Both the position numbers and the translations under genes were made by a program. 64,000 nucleotides of DNA from Methylovorus menthalis. GTDB lineage: Bacteria; Pseudomonadota; Gammaproteobacteria; Burkholderiales; Methylophilaceae. The notes beneath the pieces are model-generated. The model ran no database searches and had not been told where the DNA came from. It saw only the letters and a list, made by a program, of their open reading frames with translations. The stretch spans positions 930,001-994,000 of the forward strand of contig NZ_JAJAQH010000006.1 of assembly GCF_020523625.1 (NCBI RefSeq), written 5' to 3'. Shown here piece after piece: positions 15,392 through 24,993 of this stretch. Every line of letters starts with the position of its first letter. The first letter of the stretch is position 1.

Positions 15392-17980
15392 TTAAAGCTG
15401 ACTGCTGAGGTCTTCTTTGAGCTTTTGCAGGGCGTTATCCGTCAGCGGTTGGCCAGACTTGCCTGAGATGAGGAACGTATCTTCCGCACGGTTGCCCAGT
15501 GTGTTGATTTTGGCAGTATGCAGATGGATGCCATGGGCAAGGAAGGTATGCGCCAGCTGTGACAGCAATCCTGGTCTGTCGCCCGCCACAATATCCAGCA
15601 GGTGATAATTGGATTGTCCTTCGCGCTGCAAATGGATAGTAGCGCTGATGGGCATATGTTTGACTTGGCGATTGAGGCGACCCTGCAGAGGTGTTTCCAG
15701 TGGCTGTTCGGGCATCAGTTTCTGGGTCAGTTCATATTCGATGAAGTTGAGCAGGTCACGATAAACCACCGACTTGCTGCTTTGGTCTGCCACCAGAAAG
15801 CTATCCAGTGCATAGCCATGGCGGCTGGTATGAATACGGGCTTCCTGAATGTTATAGCTCATGCGGTCAAAAAAGCTGCAAATACGGGCAAACAAGTCAT
15901 CGCGGTCACGCATGTAAATCATGGTCTGAATGCCATCGCCTGCCGGGCTCAAACGGGCACGGACGATCGGTTTTTCGCTATTGAGATGTGGCAGCAGCAA
16001 GCGGCTGTGCCAGGCAATCTCCTGGCTGGTGTGCTTGAGAAAGTAGCTGGGGCCGAGTTGATCCCATAGCGGCTGGTAACTGGGCTTCTTGATGCCGTAA
16101 TAGCTGAGGGTTTCTTCTGCCTGCTGCTGACGCAGCTTGATCTCGATATTGCAGTCTGCATTGGCGCTGGCGTCCCGCATCAGGCGCTGGGCGGCGGTAA
16201 ACAGGTTCTCCAGTAGCTTGGCTTTCCAGGCGTTCCATACCGCCGGACTGGTGCCACGGATATCGGCCACGGTGAGCAGGTAGAGGGCGGTCAGGCGACG
16301 CTCACTGCCCATCTGACGGGCGAAGTTCTCGATGACCAAGGGGTCGCTAAGGTCCGCTTTTTGGGCGGTGCTGGACATGATGAGATGGGCTTCCACCAGC
16401 CATGCTACCAGCTCGCTGTCTTCGCGATTGAGCCCATGTGCCTTGCAGAAGCGCTTGGCATCCACGGCACCCAGGGTTGAGTGGTCCCCGCCACGGCCTT
16501 TGGCAATGTCATGAAACAAGGCCCCCAGATAAAGCAGGTAGGGCTTGTCAAACTGCATGAAGAGCTGGCTGCACAGCGGAAACTCGTGCGCCAGCTCTGG
16601 CAGGGCAAAGCGGCGCAGATTGCGCAGCACATTCAGGATATGCTCATCCACCGTGTACACATGAAACAGGTCATGCTGCATTTGCCCGACGATGCGGCCA
16701 AAGGCGGGAATGTAATTGCCCAGAATGCCGTAGCGATTCATGCGGCGCAGGGCATTGGTTACCCCGTCTGGCTGTTTCAGGATATCCAGAAACAGCTGCT
16801 TGTTGACCGGATTTTGCCGGAAGTCGCGATTTACCAGCTTTTTAACCCTATACAGGGTGCGGAGCAGTGTGGGGCTCATGCCCGTTAATTCTGGATGCTG
16901 CTCCAGCAGTAAAAAGCTTTCCAGAATAGTGGTCGGATTTTTTTGCAAAAGGGCGCTATAACGCGCATCCAGCAGATTGTTTCTAGCCTCGAAGTGGTCA
17001 TTGATCGGCAATGCGGGTGTCGCATTCGGGTAAATTTTTTCGCGTAGCAGTTGCAGCAGGATCTCGTTCATCAGGTGAATGAATTTGGCGCTGCGGTAGT
17101 AGTTATGCATTAGCTGTTCGCTGGCGCGTTTGCTACGGCTAGTGACATGATTGAGCTGCTTGGCCAGATCATTCTGAAAGTCAAAAATCAATCGGTCTTC
17201 GCGGCGCTTGGCAAGATAATGCAGGCGGATACGCAGCATCTGCAGGTATTGCTCGTGTCTGCGTACCTGGCGTGCCTCTTGTGGGCTAATCAGTCCGTGT
17301 TTGACCAACGTACTCCAGGCGCTGCCCAGCCCCAGGCTGCGCGTAATCCAGAGGATGGTTTGCAAATCGCGTAATCCGCCCGGACTTTCCTTGATGTTGG
17401 GTTCAAGATTGTAGGGCGTGTGATTGAACTTGGCATGTCGCTGGCGTTGCTCCAGCATTTTGGCTTCAAAAAACGCCTGCGTGTTCATGTTGGCGGCAAA
17501 TGCAGCCTGAAACTGCTCGTAGAGGTCTTTATGGCCAGCCAGCCAACGCGATTCAAGTAGATTGGTCTGGACGGTGACATCCTTGGCTGCTTCGTCGGCA
17601 CATTCACTGAGGGTTCGTACGCTGTGCCCTACAGCCAGGCCAATATCCCAGAAAGTGCCTACCAGCGCTTCAATCTGGCGATCCAGCGCCTTGTCGTAAT
17701 GGTCGGGTAGCAGAATCAGCAGATCGACATCGGAATGTGGAAAAAGCTCGCCGCGCCCATAACCGCCGACGGCGATCAGGCAGACGGCATGGTTGAGGCC
17801 AGCATCCTGCCAAAGTGCTTGCAGGAGCTGGTCCACAAATCTGGAATGCCCCTTCAACAGGGCGCTGGTATTGCCGGACTGCTCAAAAGCCTGCTGCAGG
17901 GCTTGCTGACGCTCATGCAGTTTGTGACGCCAGTCTTTTGCCAGGCTGGCGTAATCAGTTTCCGGCAATGCTTGCGACAT
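15392..17980 (-). CDS. glnD: [protein-PII] uridylyltransferase/uridylyl-removing enzyme
   Basis: The 862-residue bifunctional nitrogen sensor begins at the ATG at 17980. The nucleotidyltransferase motif GGYGRGELFPHSDVDLLIL lies near residue 72. The central region carries NIKESPGGLRDLQTI, the HD phosphohydrolase motif is FHDIAKGRGGDHSTLG, and two C-terminal ACT domains (IQTMIYMRDRDDLFARICSF and LLDIVAGDRPGLLSQLAHTF) would bind glutamine. It uridylylates PII when glutamine is low and removes UMP when it is high. The length is normal for the family. The map-glnD order divergent from rpsB is the common proteobacterial arrangement; the gap to map is 5 bases, so they form one operon. Confidence 0.97.
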   Translation of the reverse strand: MSQALPETDYASLAKDWRHKLHERQQALQQAFEQSGNTSALLKGHSRFVDQLLQALWQDAGLNHAVCLIAVGGYGRGELFPHSDVDLLILLPDHYDKALDRQIEALVGTFWDIGLAVGHSVRTLSECADEAAKDVTVQTNLLESRWLAGHKDLYEQFQAAFAANMNTQAFFEAKMLEQRQRHAKFNHTPYNLEPNIKESPGGLRDLQTILWITRSLGLGSAWSTLVKHGLISPQEARQVRRHEQYLQMLRIRLHYLAKRREDRLIFDFQNDLAKQLNHVTSRSKRASEQLMHNYYRSAKFIHLMNEILLQLLREKIYPNATPALPINDHFEARNNLLDARYSALLQKNPTTILESFLLLEQHPELTGMSPTLLRTLYRVKKLVNRDFRQNPVNKQLFLDILKQPDGVTNALRRMNRYGILGNYIPAFGRIVGQMQHDLFHVYTVDEHILNVLRNLRRFALPELAHEFPLCSQLFMQFDKPYLLYLGALFHDIAKGRGGDHSTLGAVDAKRFCKAHGLNREDSELVAWLVEAHLIMSSTAQKADLSDPLVIENFARQMGSERRLTALYLLTVADIRGTSPAVWNAWKAKLLENLFTAAQRLMRDASANADCNIEIKLRQQQAEETLSYYGIKKPSYQPLWDQLGPSYFLKHTSQEIAWHSRLLLPHLNSEKPIVRARLSPAGDGIQTMIYMRDRDDLFARICSFFDRMSYNIQEARIHTSRHGYALDSFLVADQSSKSVVYRDLLNFIEYELTQKLMPEQPLETPLQGRLNRQVKHMPISATIHLQREGQSNYHLLDIVAGDRPGLLSQLAHTFLAHGIHLHTAKINTLGNRAEDTFLISGKSGQPLTDNALQKLKEDLSSQL

Positions 17981-17985
17981 AGCTG

Positions 17986-18783
17986 CTAGATAAAGCTGGG
18001 AATGGCGGGCGAGCCGTCAGAAACGGTAAGGACCTCATACCCGGTGTCTGTAACCAGCACGGTGTGTTCCCATTGAGCCGACAGGCTGTGGTCTTTGGTG
18101 ACGATTGTCCAGCCGTCGCCCAGTTGCTTGATGTCACGCTTGCCGGCATTGATCATGGGCTCAATGGTGAAAATCATGCCTTTTTGCAGCTTGACGCCAG
18201 CACCAGGTTTGCCGTAGTGCAATACCTGAGGATCTTCGTGGAATTTTTTGCCTATGCCATGGCCGCAGAATTCACGCACGACACTGTAACCACTTTTTTC
18301 AGCATAGACCTGAATGGCATGGCCGATATCGCCCAGCGTTGCACCTGGCTTCACCTGCTGGATTCCAAGCCACATGCACTCATATGTAATATCGCACAGG
18401 CGCTTGGCCTGAATGGAAGGCTCACCGACCATGAACATGCGGCTGGTGTCGCCATGGTAGCCATCCTTGATCACGGTGATATCCAGATTCACGATATCGC
18501 CGTTTTTCAGGACCTTGGGGCCAGGCACGCCATGGCAGATCTGGTGATTGATCGAGGTGCAAATGGATTTTGGGTAGGGCGTATGCCCATGGGGCGCATA
18601 ATTGAGGGGCGCTGGGATGGTTTTTTGTTCATTTACCATGTAGTCATGGCAAAGTTTGTCGAGATATTCTGTGGTGACGCCAGCTTGGACATGCGGCGTG
18701 ATAAAATCAAGCACTTCGGAGGCAAGGCGGCCTGCGATGCGCATTTTCTCGATATCGAGTTCATTCTTGATGGTAATTGCCAT
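17986..18783 (-). CDS. map: methionine aminopeptidase type I
   Basis: I chose the ATG at 18783 (265 residues), since MAITIKNELDIEKMRIAGRL is the family start. It removes the initiator Met from new proteins. The five metal ligands are in place: Asp in VNLDITVIKDGYHGDTSRMF (two), His in REFCGHGIG, Glu in FTIEPMI and Glu in QWEHTVLVT. The YAPHG segment holds the substrate-contacting His. It is divergent from rpsB across a 226-base control region and directly upstream of glnD in the same operon. Confidence 0.96.
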   Translation of the reverse strand: MAITIKNELDIEKMRIAGRLASEVLDFITPHVQAGVTTEYLDKLCHDYMVNEQKTIPAPLNYAPHGHTPYPKSICTSINHQICHGVPGPKVLKNGDIVNLDITVIKDGYHGDTSRMFMVGEPSIQAKRLCDITYECMWLGIQQVKPGATLGDIGHAIQVYAEKSGYSVVREFCGHGIGKKFHEDPQVLHYGKPGAGVKLQKGMIFTIEPMINAGKRDIKQLGDGWTIVTKDHSLSAQWEHTVLVTDTGYEVLTVSDGSPAIPSFI

Positions 18784-19009
18784 ATTCACTGCGTTAAGCC
18801 GAAGCTTGTTTTTCCTTGAGTTCAGACAGTCGCTTATGTTAACATATTGCACCCGTTTAGCAGCTTAATTGGCTGTTGGCGGCCTTAACCAGCATGCGCT
18901 TGAATATTTTACTCGCATGCGAAATCTGCACACATGCCCCGTACAGGGTGTCCGTTATACGGATGTTGGTTGGGCGTGTGGAAGCAATTAACCCTTACTG
19001 GAGACTTTT
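18784..19009. promoter_or_regulatory. divergent map/rpsB control region and rpsB leader
   Basis: This 226-base gap must hold promoters for map (leftward) and rpsB (rightward). A plausible rightward promoter is TTGAGT (18816-18821) with TAACAT (18840-18845, spacing 18), leaving a leader of roughly 155 bases. Within the leader, GCATGCG (18892-18898) pairs with CGCATGC (18914-18920), and TCCG-TTATA-CGGA forms a small hairpin near 18950. In Escherichia coli the rpsB leader mediates feedback by S2; whether these hairpins do so is inference. Confidence 0.35.
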
Positions 19010-19759
19010 ATGTCCGTAACTATGCGTCAAATGCTGGAAGCCGGGGTTCACTTCGGCCATCAAACCCGCTACTGGAACCCCAAGATGGCACCGTTCATCT
19101 TCGGTGACCGCAACAAGATTCATATCGTCAACCTGGAAAAAACCCTGCCATTGTTCGAAGATGCACTGAAGTATGTGCGTCAACTGGCTGCTAACAAGGG
19201 CCGTATCCTGTTTGTTGGCACTAAACGTCAAGCACGCGACATCATGAAAGAAGAAGCTGACCGTGCTAACTGCGCTTACGTCAACCACCGCTGGCTGGGT
19301 GGCATGCTGACCAACTTCAAGACCGTCAAGCAATCCATCAAGCGCCTGAACGACTACGAAACCATGCTGCAAGATGGCAGCCTGGATAAGTTCGGCAAGA
19401 AAGAAGCTCTGGGCTACAAGCGTGAAGTTGAAAAGCTGCAACGCTCTATCGGTGGTATCAAGGAAATGGGCGGCCTGCCAGACGCGATTTTCATCGTGGA
19501 CGTAGGTCACGAAAGCGGCGCTGTTACTGAAGCTGCCAAGCTGGGCATTCCTGTTATTGGTGTGGTTGATACCAACAACTCTCCAGATGGCGTGGCTTAT
19601 GTTATTCCTGGTAACGATGACTCCAGCCGTGCGATTCGTCTGTATGCCCGCGGTATTGCTGATGCAGTGCTGGAAGGCCGTAGCCAAGCCATCACGGAAA
19701 TCGTGAAGTCCGCTAGCGAAGAAGAATTCGTCGAGGTTGAAGAAACCGCGGCAGAGTAA
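19010..19759 (+). CDS. rpsB: 30S ribosomal protein S2
   Basis: The 249-residue protein starts [20 protein letters not shown], the S2 signature start, and contains [12 protein letters not shown] and [33 protein letters not shown] lies eight bases before the ATG. The C-terminal tail ([13 protein letters not shown]) is acidic, as usual in proteobacteria. It joins the 30S subunit late and helps bind S1. It is the first gene of the rpsB-tsf pair, separated by an attenuator-like terminator. Codon use is strongly biased, as expected for a ribosomal gene. Confidence 0.98.
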   Translation: MSVTMRQMLEAGVHFGHQTRYWNPKMAPFIFGDRNKIHIVNLEKTLPLFEDALKYVRQLAANKGRILFVGTKRQARDIMKEEADRANCAYVNHRWLGGMLTNFKTVKQSIKRLNDYETMLQDGSLDKFGKKEALGYKREVEKLQRSIGGIKEMGGLPDAIFIVDVGHESGAVTEAAKLGIPVIGVVDTNNSPDGVAYVIPGNDDSSRAIRLYARGIADAVLEGRSQAITEIVKSASEEEFVEVEETAAE

Positions 19760-19770
19760 GACCCTGATAA

Positions 19771-19796
19771 AAGGGGGCGAAAGCCCCCTTTTTTAT
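19771..19796 (+). terminator. intercistronic terminator between rpsB and tsf
   Basis: AAGGGGGC and GCCCCCTT enclose GAAA (19771-19790), followed by TTTTT. Its place between rpsB and tsf matches the partial terminator known there in other proteobacteria, which makes EF-Ts expression lower than or separate from S2. Confidence 0.88.
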
Positions 19797-19846
19797 ATCT
19801 GTTATTTGGCCAAGTCTGGCCGAGATCATCATTGAAGGAGCAAATA

Positions 19847-20722
19847 ATGGCTGAAATTACCGCAGGCATGGTAAAGGAATTGCGTGAGCGCACAGATGCG
19901 CCCATGATGGATTGCAAAAAAGCACTGACAGAAGCCGAAGGCGACATGACCCGTGCAGAAGAAATTCTGCGTGTACGTTTCGGTAACAAGGCTAGCAAGG
20001 CTGCTGGTCGTGTTGCTGCTGAAGGTACCGTTGGCATCAGCATCAGCGCTGATGGCAAGACCGGCGCCATGGTTGAAGTGAACTCCGAAACTGACTTCTG
20101 TGCCAAGAACCAGGATTTCGTTAACTTCGTTAACGAACTGGCATCCGTGATTTCCAGCAACAAGCCAGCCGATATCGCTGAGGTTGCAGGCCTGAAGATG
20201 GGTTCTGCCACTGTGGAAGAAAACCGCACTGTGCTGGTTGGCAAGATTGGTGAAAACATCACTCCACGTCGCTTCCTGCGTGCAGATGCACAAGGCAAGC
20301 TGTACAGCTATGTTCACGGCAGCAAGATCGGCGTTGTTGTTGATCTGGTTGGCGGTGACGAGACCCTGGGCAAGGATATTGCCATGCACATCGCTGCTGC
20401 CAAGCCTAAGTCGCTGGATGCCAGCGGTGTGGATGCAGCTCTGATCGAAGCCGAGCGCCGTGTTGCTATTGAAAAAGCCAAGGAAGCCGGCAAACCGGAA
20501 GCCATGCTGGAAAAGATCGCCGACGGTACCGTGCAGAAGTTCCTGAAGGAAGTTACGCTGCTGAGCCAGCCTTTCGTCAAGGATGACAAGCAGACCATCG
20601 AGCAATTGCTCAAATCCAAAAACGCCTCCGTTGCTTCTTTCACCATGTATGTAGTGGGTGAGGGTATTGAGAAGGTTGTTACCGACTTCGCAGCTGAAGT
20701 CGCTGCTGCAGCCAAGATCTAG
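19847..20722 (+). CDS. tsf: elongation factor Ts
   Basis: I chose the ATG at 19847 (291 residues), with AAGGAG at 19835-19840. [20 protein letters not shown] is the EF-Ts N-terminal domain that contacts EF-Tu. The core has [18 protein letters not shown] (the Asp-Phe wedge inserted near the EF-Tu magnesium site) and the C-terminal helix region [10 protein letters not shown]. It catalyses GDP release from EF-Tu. The length is normal. It follows rpsB after an attenuator and precedes pyrH by 128 bases that contain a strong hairpin. Confidence 0.98.
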   Translation: MAEITAGMVKELRERTDAPMMDCKKALTEAEGDMTRAEEILRVRFGNKASKAAGRVAAEGTVGISISADGKTGAMVEVNSETDFCAKNQDFVNFVNELASVISSNKPADIAEVAGLKMGSATVEENRTVLVGKIGENITPRRFLRADAQGKLYSYVHGSKIGVVVDLVGGDETLGKDIAMHIAAAKPKSLDASGVDAALIEAERRVAIEKAKEAGKPEAMLEKIADGTVQKFLKEVTLLSQPFVKDDKQTIEQLLKSKNASVASFTMYVVGEGIEKVVTDFAAEVAAAAKI

Positions 20723-20788
20723 GCTGCAGTTTCTCTGGTAGTAAAACCGTGGGGGGCTTCACCCCTGCGGCTGTAATGATGTACTCGC

Positions 20789-20831
20789 TGCAAAACGATA
20801 ATGTGATTTAATAACGCATTGTCGTTTTGCA
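20789..20831 (+). promoter_or_regulatory. 15-bp stem-loop immediately upstream of pyrH
   Basis: TGCAAAACGATAATG (20789-20803) and CATTGTCGTTTTGCA (20817-20831) are complementary over all 15 positions in RNA, with one U-G pair and a 13-base AT-rich loop. No T-run follows, so it is not a standard terminator. It ends ten bases before the pyrH ribosome site TAGGAG. It could be an mRNA processing or stability element, a translational control element, or as DNA an operator. Confidence 0.7.
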
Positions 20832-20850
20832 CAACTCAGATAGGAGCCCC

Positions 20851-21567
20851 ATGACATCCCCCGCCTTTAAACGCATCCTGCTTAAATTATCTGGTGAAGC
20901 CCTCATGGGTGATGATAGTTACGGCATTAATCGTGCGACCATTTCGCGTATCGTGAATGAAATCAAGGAAGTGGTGGATATGGGCGTGCAGGTGGCTGTG
21001 GTCATCGGTGGCGGTAATATCTTCCGCGGCGTAGCCCCAGCAGCAGAAGGCATGGACCGGGCAACGGCTGATTATATGGGCATGTTGGCGACGGTGATGA
21101 ATGCGCTGGCACTGCAGGACGCCATGCGCCATGTAGGCCTAGTCAGTCGGGTGCAATCTGCACTCAATATCGAGCAGGTCGCAGAACCATATATCCGTGG
21201 CAAAGCAATCCGCTATCTGGAAGAAGGTCGTGTTGTCATTTTCGGTGCTGGCACCGGTAATCCATTTTTCACCACCGATACTGCAGCGGCATTACGCGGT
21301 ATGGAAATGAATGCGGATATCGTGCTCAAGGCTACCAAAGTGGATGGTGTTTACACGGACGACCCCAAGACCAATCCGGATGCTATGCGCTATAAAACGC
21401 TGACCTTTGATGAGGCCATCATCAAGAATCTCAAGGTGATGGATGCGACGGCACTGACGCTGTGTCGCGATCAGAAATTACCTATTTCCGTATTCAGCAT
21501 ATTCAAGCAAGGCGCCCTCAAGCGTGTGGTGATGGGCGAAGATGAAGGTACACGTGTACTGCCTTAA
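20851..21567 (+). CDS. pyrH: UMP kinase
   Basis: I chose the ATG at 20851 (238 residues) with TAGGAG at 20841-20846; eight upstream codons of the frame fall inside the hairpin region. The protein begins [16 protein letters not shown] and carries [26 protein letters not shown] and [15 protein letters not shown], all of the amino acid kinase fold of UMP kinases. It phosphorylates UMP to UDP, is hexameric, and is normally feedback-inhibited by UTP. It sits in the standard tsf-pyrH-frr-uppS order. Confidence 0.98.
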   Translation: MTSPAFKRILLKLSGEALMGDDSYGINRATISRIVNEIKEVVDMGVQVAVVIGGGNIFRGVAPAAEGMDRATADYMGMLATVMNALALQDAMRHVGLVSRVQSALNIEQVAEPYIRGKAIRYLEEGRVVIFGAGTGNPFFTTDTAAALRGMEMNADIVLKATKVDGVYTDDPKTNPDAMRYKTLTFDEAIIKNLKVMDATALTLCRDQKLPISVFSIFKQGALKRVVMGEDEGTRVLP

Positions 21568-21594
21568 GGCGTGTGCAAGGTTTAGGAGAGAGTG

Positions 21595-22152
21595 ATGCTC
21601 AACGAAGTAAAGAAAAACGCAGAACAAAAGATGCAAAAATCGCTGGAGTCGCTGAAAAGTGACCTTGGCAAAGTTCGTACTGGCCGTGCACATACCGGTC
21701 TGCTGGATCATGTCATGGTCGAATACTATGGCTCCATGGTGGCGGTTAACCAAGTGGCTAACGTCACTCTGGGCGATGCGCGCACCATCAACGTGCAGCC
21801 TTATGAAAAGAATATGGTGGCCAAGATCGAGAAGGCCATTCGTGATGGCGACCTCGGTCTTAACCCGGCAACCAATGGCGACGTGATTCGTGTGCCGATG
21901 CCAATGCTGACTGAAGAACGTCGGCGCGATCTGATCAAGGTCGTGCGTACCGAAGGTGAAAATGCCAAGGTGGCGATTCGTAATGTGCGCCGTGATGCCA
22001 ACGATCAGCTCAAGAAGCTGACTAAAGACAAAGAAATCAGTGAAGACGATGAGCGCCGCATGCAGGATGAAGTGCAAAAGCTGACTGACCGTTTTGTTAC
22101 TGAGGTCGACAAGCTTCTGCAAGTCAAAGAAGCCGACCTCATGGCGGTGTAA
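21595..22152 (+). CDS. frr: ribosome recycling factor
   Basis: I chose the ATG at 21595 (185 residues) with AGGAGAG just upstream. The sequence ([67 protein letters not shown]) is fully typical of RRF, a two-domain tRNA-like protein that splits post-termination ribosomes together with EF-G. It lies 27 bases after pyrH, in the same transcript. Confidence 0.98.
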   Translation: MLNEVKKNAEQKMQKSLESLKSDLGKVRTGRAHTGLLDHVMVEYYGSMVAVNQVANVTLGDARTINVQPYEKNMVAKIEKAIRDGDLGLNPATNGDVIRVPMPMLTEERRRDLIKVVRTEGENAKVAIRNVRRDANDQLKKLTKDKEISEDDERRMQDEVQKLTDRFVTEVDKLLQVKEADLMAV

Positions 22153-22191
22153 TCTGCCGTGTTTGATTTGTCCTTAGAAACGGAGTCTTGA

Positions 22192-22941
22192 TTGGCGCTT
22201 TTTTTTAGCTCCACACAATCCATTCCCGACACCGCCGAGGTGCCACGCCACATTGCCGTCATCATGGACGGTAACGGGCGCTGGGCCAAGAAGCGGTTTT
22301 TACCGCGGGTAGCTGGTCACAAACGTGGTGTGGAAGTTGTTCGCGATATCGTCAAGCAATGCGCAAGTATTGGTGTTGAATATCTGACGCTGTTTGCCTT
22401 CAGCAGTGAAAATTGGCGCCGTCCGCAGGAGGAGGTTTCCTTCCTGATGGGGCTTTTCATGGAAGCCTTGCAGCAAGAGGTTTCCAAGCTTCACAAGAAT
22501 AATATTCGCCTGGTGATGATAGGTGACCATGCGCGCTTTGATGCATCCCTGCGTGAGCAGATTGCGCGCGCCGAAGCCCTGACCCGGGATAACACAGGCT
22601 TGACCTTGACCATCGCTGCCAATTACGGTGGGCGCTGGGATATTCTGCAGGCGGTCAACCGCTTGCAGGCCGAGCGCCCGGAGCTTGCTGGGAATTACAA
22701 TGAAGAGCATCTAGCTCCCTATCTTTCCATGCATTACGCCCCTGAACCCGATTTGTTTATTCGCACAGGAGGCGAGCAACGCATCAGCAACTTCCTTCTG
22801 TGGCAGCTGGCATATAGCGAGCTCTATTTCACGGATACCTTATGGCCGGATTTCGACTCGGCTGCTTTCGAACTTTCCATTGCATCCTATCGTCAGCGTG
22901 AGCGCCGTTTCGGTCGCACCAGCGAACAGTTGCAGCAATAA
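22192..22941 (+). CDS. uppS: isoprenyl transferase (undecaprenyl diphosphate synthase)
   Basis: The start is TTG at 22192 (249 residues), nine bases after GGAG; no ATG lies near the family start. [14 protein letters not shown] holds the catalytic Asp and diphosphate-binding Asn/Gly/Arg. [11 protein letters not shown] gives the substrate-contacting Asn/Trp/Arg, and the end has [19 protein letters not shown] plus [10 protein letters not shown]. It makes the C55 lipid carrier used for peptidoglycan and other envelope polymers. It is followed three bases later by cdsA. Confidence 0.97.
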   Translation: MALFFSSTQSIPDTAEVPRHIAVIMDGNGRWAKKRFLPRVAGHKRGVEVVRDIVKQCASIGVEYLTLFAFSSENWRRPQEEVSFLMGLFMEALQQEVSKLHKNNIRLVMIGDHARFDASLREQIARAEALTRDNTGLTLTIAANYGGRWDILQAVNRLQAERPELAGNYNEEHLAPYLSMHYAPEPDLFIRTGGEQRISNFLLWQLAYSELYFTDTLWPDFDSAAFELSIASYRQRERRFGRTSEQLQQ

Positions 22942-22944
22942 GCT

Positions 22945-23784
22945 ATGCTAAAAGCGCGCATTCTTACTTCCCTGGTACTCATACCACTTTTTCTGGCTGC
23001 GCTGTTCTATCTTCCCGACATGTATTGGGCGTTGCTGATGCTGGTCATCATCACTGTCGGTGCCTCGGAGTGGGCAAGCATGAATCGGCTTGGCGGGGGG
23101 CGCTGGCTATATCCAGCCGTGACGTTCGCCATTGGTACGCTGGCTATTGCTGTCACCGATACAAGCTATGTGTTTGTTCAGCAGCATATTTTGTTCTGGG
23201 GCTTGCTCGCTTCTGCCATTTTTTGGACGTTCTTTGTACCTATCTGGCTCTCCGGTCGCTTTCGCATTCGAAACCAGGTAGGGGTTGCGATTATTGGGTG
23301 GGTGATTCTCATCCCGACCTGGCTGGCATTTGTCAGCCTGCACCGTATTAAGCCTGAGCTTTTGCTGGCCTTGCTGGTCGCGGTATGGATTGCCGATAGT
23401 GCAGCTTATTTTGCAGGCAAGCGTTTTGGACGCCACAAACTGGCACCAAAAATCAGCCCAGGCAAAACCTGGGAGGGCGTGCTGGGTGCTTGGCTGGCCG
23501 TCAGCGTATATGGACTCATACTTTGTAGCACATTGGGAATCACGCCTTGGATTATCCTGGGGCTTTGGGGGATTACTGTGCTGAGTATCATGGGCGATCT
23601 TCTGGAGTCGCTGGTGAAGCGGCATGCGGAAGTAAAAGATAGTGGGCGTTTGTTACCTGGGCATGGCGGCGTACTTGATCGTATCGATGGCTTGACCTCA
23701 AGCTTGCCGCTGGCAGCGTTCTTTATTTATTTCCCTTTGTATTTCCACTACGCCTATCCTTTATGGGCAAGTGTTTCCCAATAG
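22945..23784 (+). CDS. cdsA: phosphatidate cytidylyltransferase
   Basis: The 279-residue polytopic membrane protein carries the CDP-diglyceride synthase signature near its C-terminus (DLLESLVKRHAEVKDSGRLL, then PGHGGVLDRIDGL). The signature Lys and Asp residues are present, with about seven hydrophobic segments before it. It converts phosphatidate and CTP to CDP-diacylglycerol, the branch point of phospholipid synthesis. It starts three bases after uppS. The length is normal for proteobacterial CdsA. Confidence 0.97.
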   Translation: MLKARILTSLVLIPLFLAALFYLPDMYWALLMLVIITVGASEWASMNRLGGGRWLYPAVTFAIGTLAIAVTDTSYVFVQQHILFWGLLASAIFWTFFVPIWLSGRFRIRNQVGVAIIGWVILIPTWLAFVSLHRIKPELLLALLVAVWIADSAAYFAGKRFGRHKLAPKISPGKTWEGVLGAWLAVSVYGLILCSTLGITPWIILGLWGITVLSIMGDLLESLVKRHAEVKDSGRLLPGHGGVLDRIDGLTSSLPLAAFFIYFPLYFHYAYPLWASVSQ

Positions 23785-23799
23785 CCCTGGGGGCGAAAT

Positions 23800-24993
23800 T
23801 TGTTACAGTCATCACCACAAAACATTACCATCCTCGGTGCCACCGGCACCATCGGGCTCAATACGCTGGATGTGATTGCCCGTCACCCTGACAAATACCG
23901 TGCATATGCGTTAACGGCCAATGGTCGTGCCGAGGCCTTGTTTGATCTTTGCAAGCAATATCATCCTCGATATGCCGTGATGCTACAGGAAGCTGCGGCT
24001 GAGCGCCTTCGTGAGTTGCTTCGCAATGCTGGGGTGGAGACGGAAGTCCTGTTCGGCATGGATGCCCTGGAACAAGTAGCTTCCGCGCCTGAAGTGGATG
24101 CCGTGATGGCTGCCATTGTTGGTGCGGCCGGTCTCAGACCTGCCATGGCAGCCGCCCGTGCGGGCAAGCGCATCATGCTGGCCAACAAGGAAACGCTGGT
24201 GATGGCGGGCAGCTTGTTCATGCAAGCGGTGGAAGAGAGCGGCGCGACCTTGCTGCCTATTGATAGCGAGCACAATGCCATCTTTCAGGTCATGCCACCC
24301 AGAAAATACCCTGACCTTCACAGCGGCGGTGTGCGCAAGATATTGCTGACAGCCTCTGGTGGTCCATTTCGCAATGCAAGTCACGAGCAGTTGCTGCAAG
24401 TCACCTCGCAGCAGGCACTGAATCATCCGAATTGGGTCATGGGGCCAAAAATCACCATAGACTCTGCTACCTTGATGAATAAAGGTCTGGAAGTTATTGA
24501 GGCAAAATGGCTTTTTGATGCAACGCCTGAGCAGATTGAGGTGGTGGTGCATCCACAGAGCGTCATTCATTCCATGGTGGAGTATGTGGATGGCTCAGTG
24601 CTGGCGCAATTGGGCAATCCTGACATGCGCACGCCCATTGCCTATGCGCTGGCTTACCCTGAGCGTATTGATAGCGGGGTCGGCTCGCTCGACTTGTTCA
24701 AGATTGCCACATTGAATTTCGAACGTCCTGATACTGGCCGCTTCCCATGTTTGCGCCTAGCATTTGATGTATTGAAGCAAGGGGGAACAGCTCCAGCTAT
24801 CCTGAATGCGGCCAACGAAGTAGCAGTGGAAGCTTTTCTGCAGTCTCGCATTAGGTTCATGGATATCCCCGCACTCATCGAGCGCGTGCTCTCACAATCC
24901 ACCATCCAGCCCGTTACCGACATTCCCAACCTGATTGCGGCTGACCAGGCCGCCCGCGAGCTTGCACAGGAGTGGATGGTGCAATCAGCATGA
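23800..24993 (+). CDS. dxr: 1-deoxy-D-xylulose 5-phosphate reductoisomerase
   Basis: The start is TTG at 23800 (397 residues) after [25 protein letters not shown] is the NADPH-binding Rossmann start. [23 protein letters not shown] (metal-binding Asp and Glu) and [20 protein letters not shown] follow, with the last metal Glu in that segment. It makes MEP, the first committed step of isoprenoid synthesis, and so feeds UppS encoded upstream. It overlaps rseP by ATGA. Confidence 0.97.
   Translation: MLQSSPQNITILGATGTIGLNTLDVIARHPDKYRAYALTANGRAEALFDLCKQYHPRYAVMLQEAAAERLRELLRNAGVETEVLFGMDALEQVASAPEVDAVMAAIVGAAGLRPAMAAARAGKRIMLANKETLVMAGSLFMQAVEESGATLLPIDSEHNAIFQVMPPRKYPDLHSGGVRKILLTASGGPFRNASHEQLLQVTSQQALNHPNWVMGPKITIDSATLMNKGLEVIEAKWLFDATPEQIEVVVHPQSVIHSMVEYVDGSVLAQLGNPDMRTPIAYALAYPERIDSGVGSLDLFKIATLNFERPDTGRFPCLRLAFDVLKQGGTAPAILNAANEVAVEAFLQSRIRFMDIPALIERVLSQSTIQPVTDIPNLIAADQAARELAQEWMVQSA

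Noticed and set aside
15602-16888. Several open frames on the plus strand across glnD
   Set aside because: They are antisense to strongly conserved GlnD domains, have no recognisable products and no ribosome sites.
18064-18819. Plus-strand frame of 251 codons antisense to map
   Set aside because: Shadow of a high-GC third-position gene; it overlaps the whole conserved Map sequence.
18890-18960. A known riboswitch or a defined S2-binding RNA in the rpsB leader
   Set aside because: Short dyads are present, but nothing matches a structure I can name, so it is listed only as a control region.
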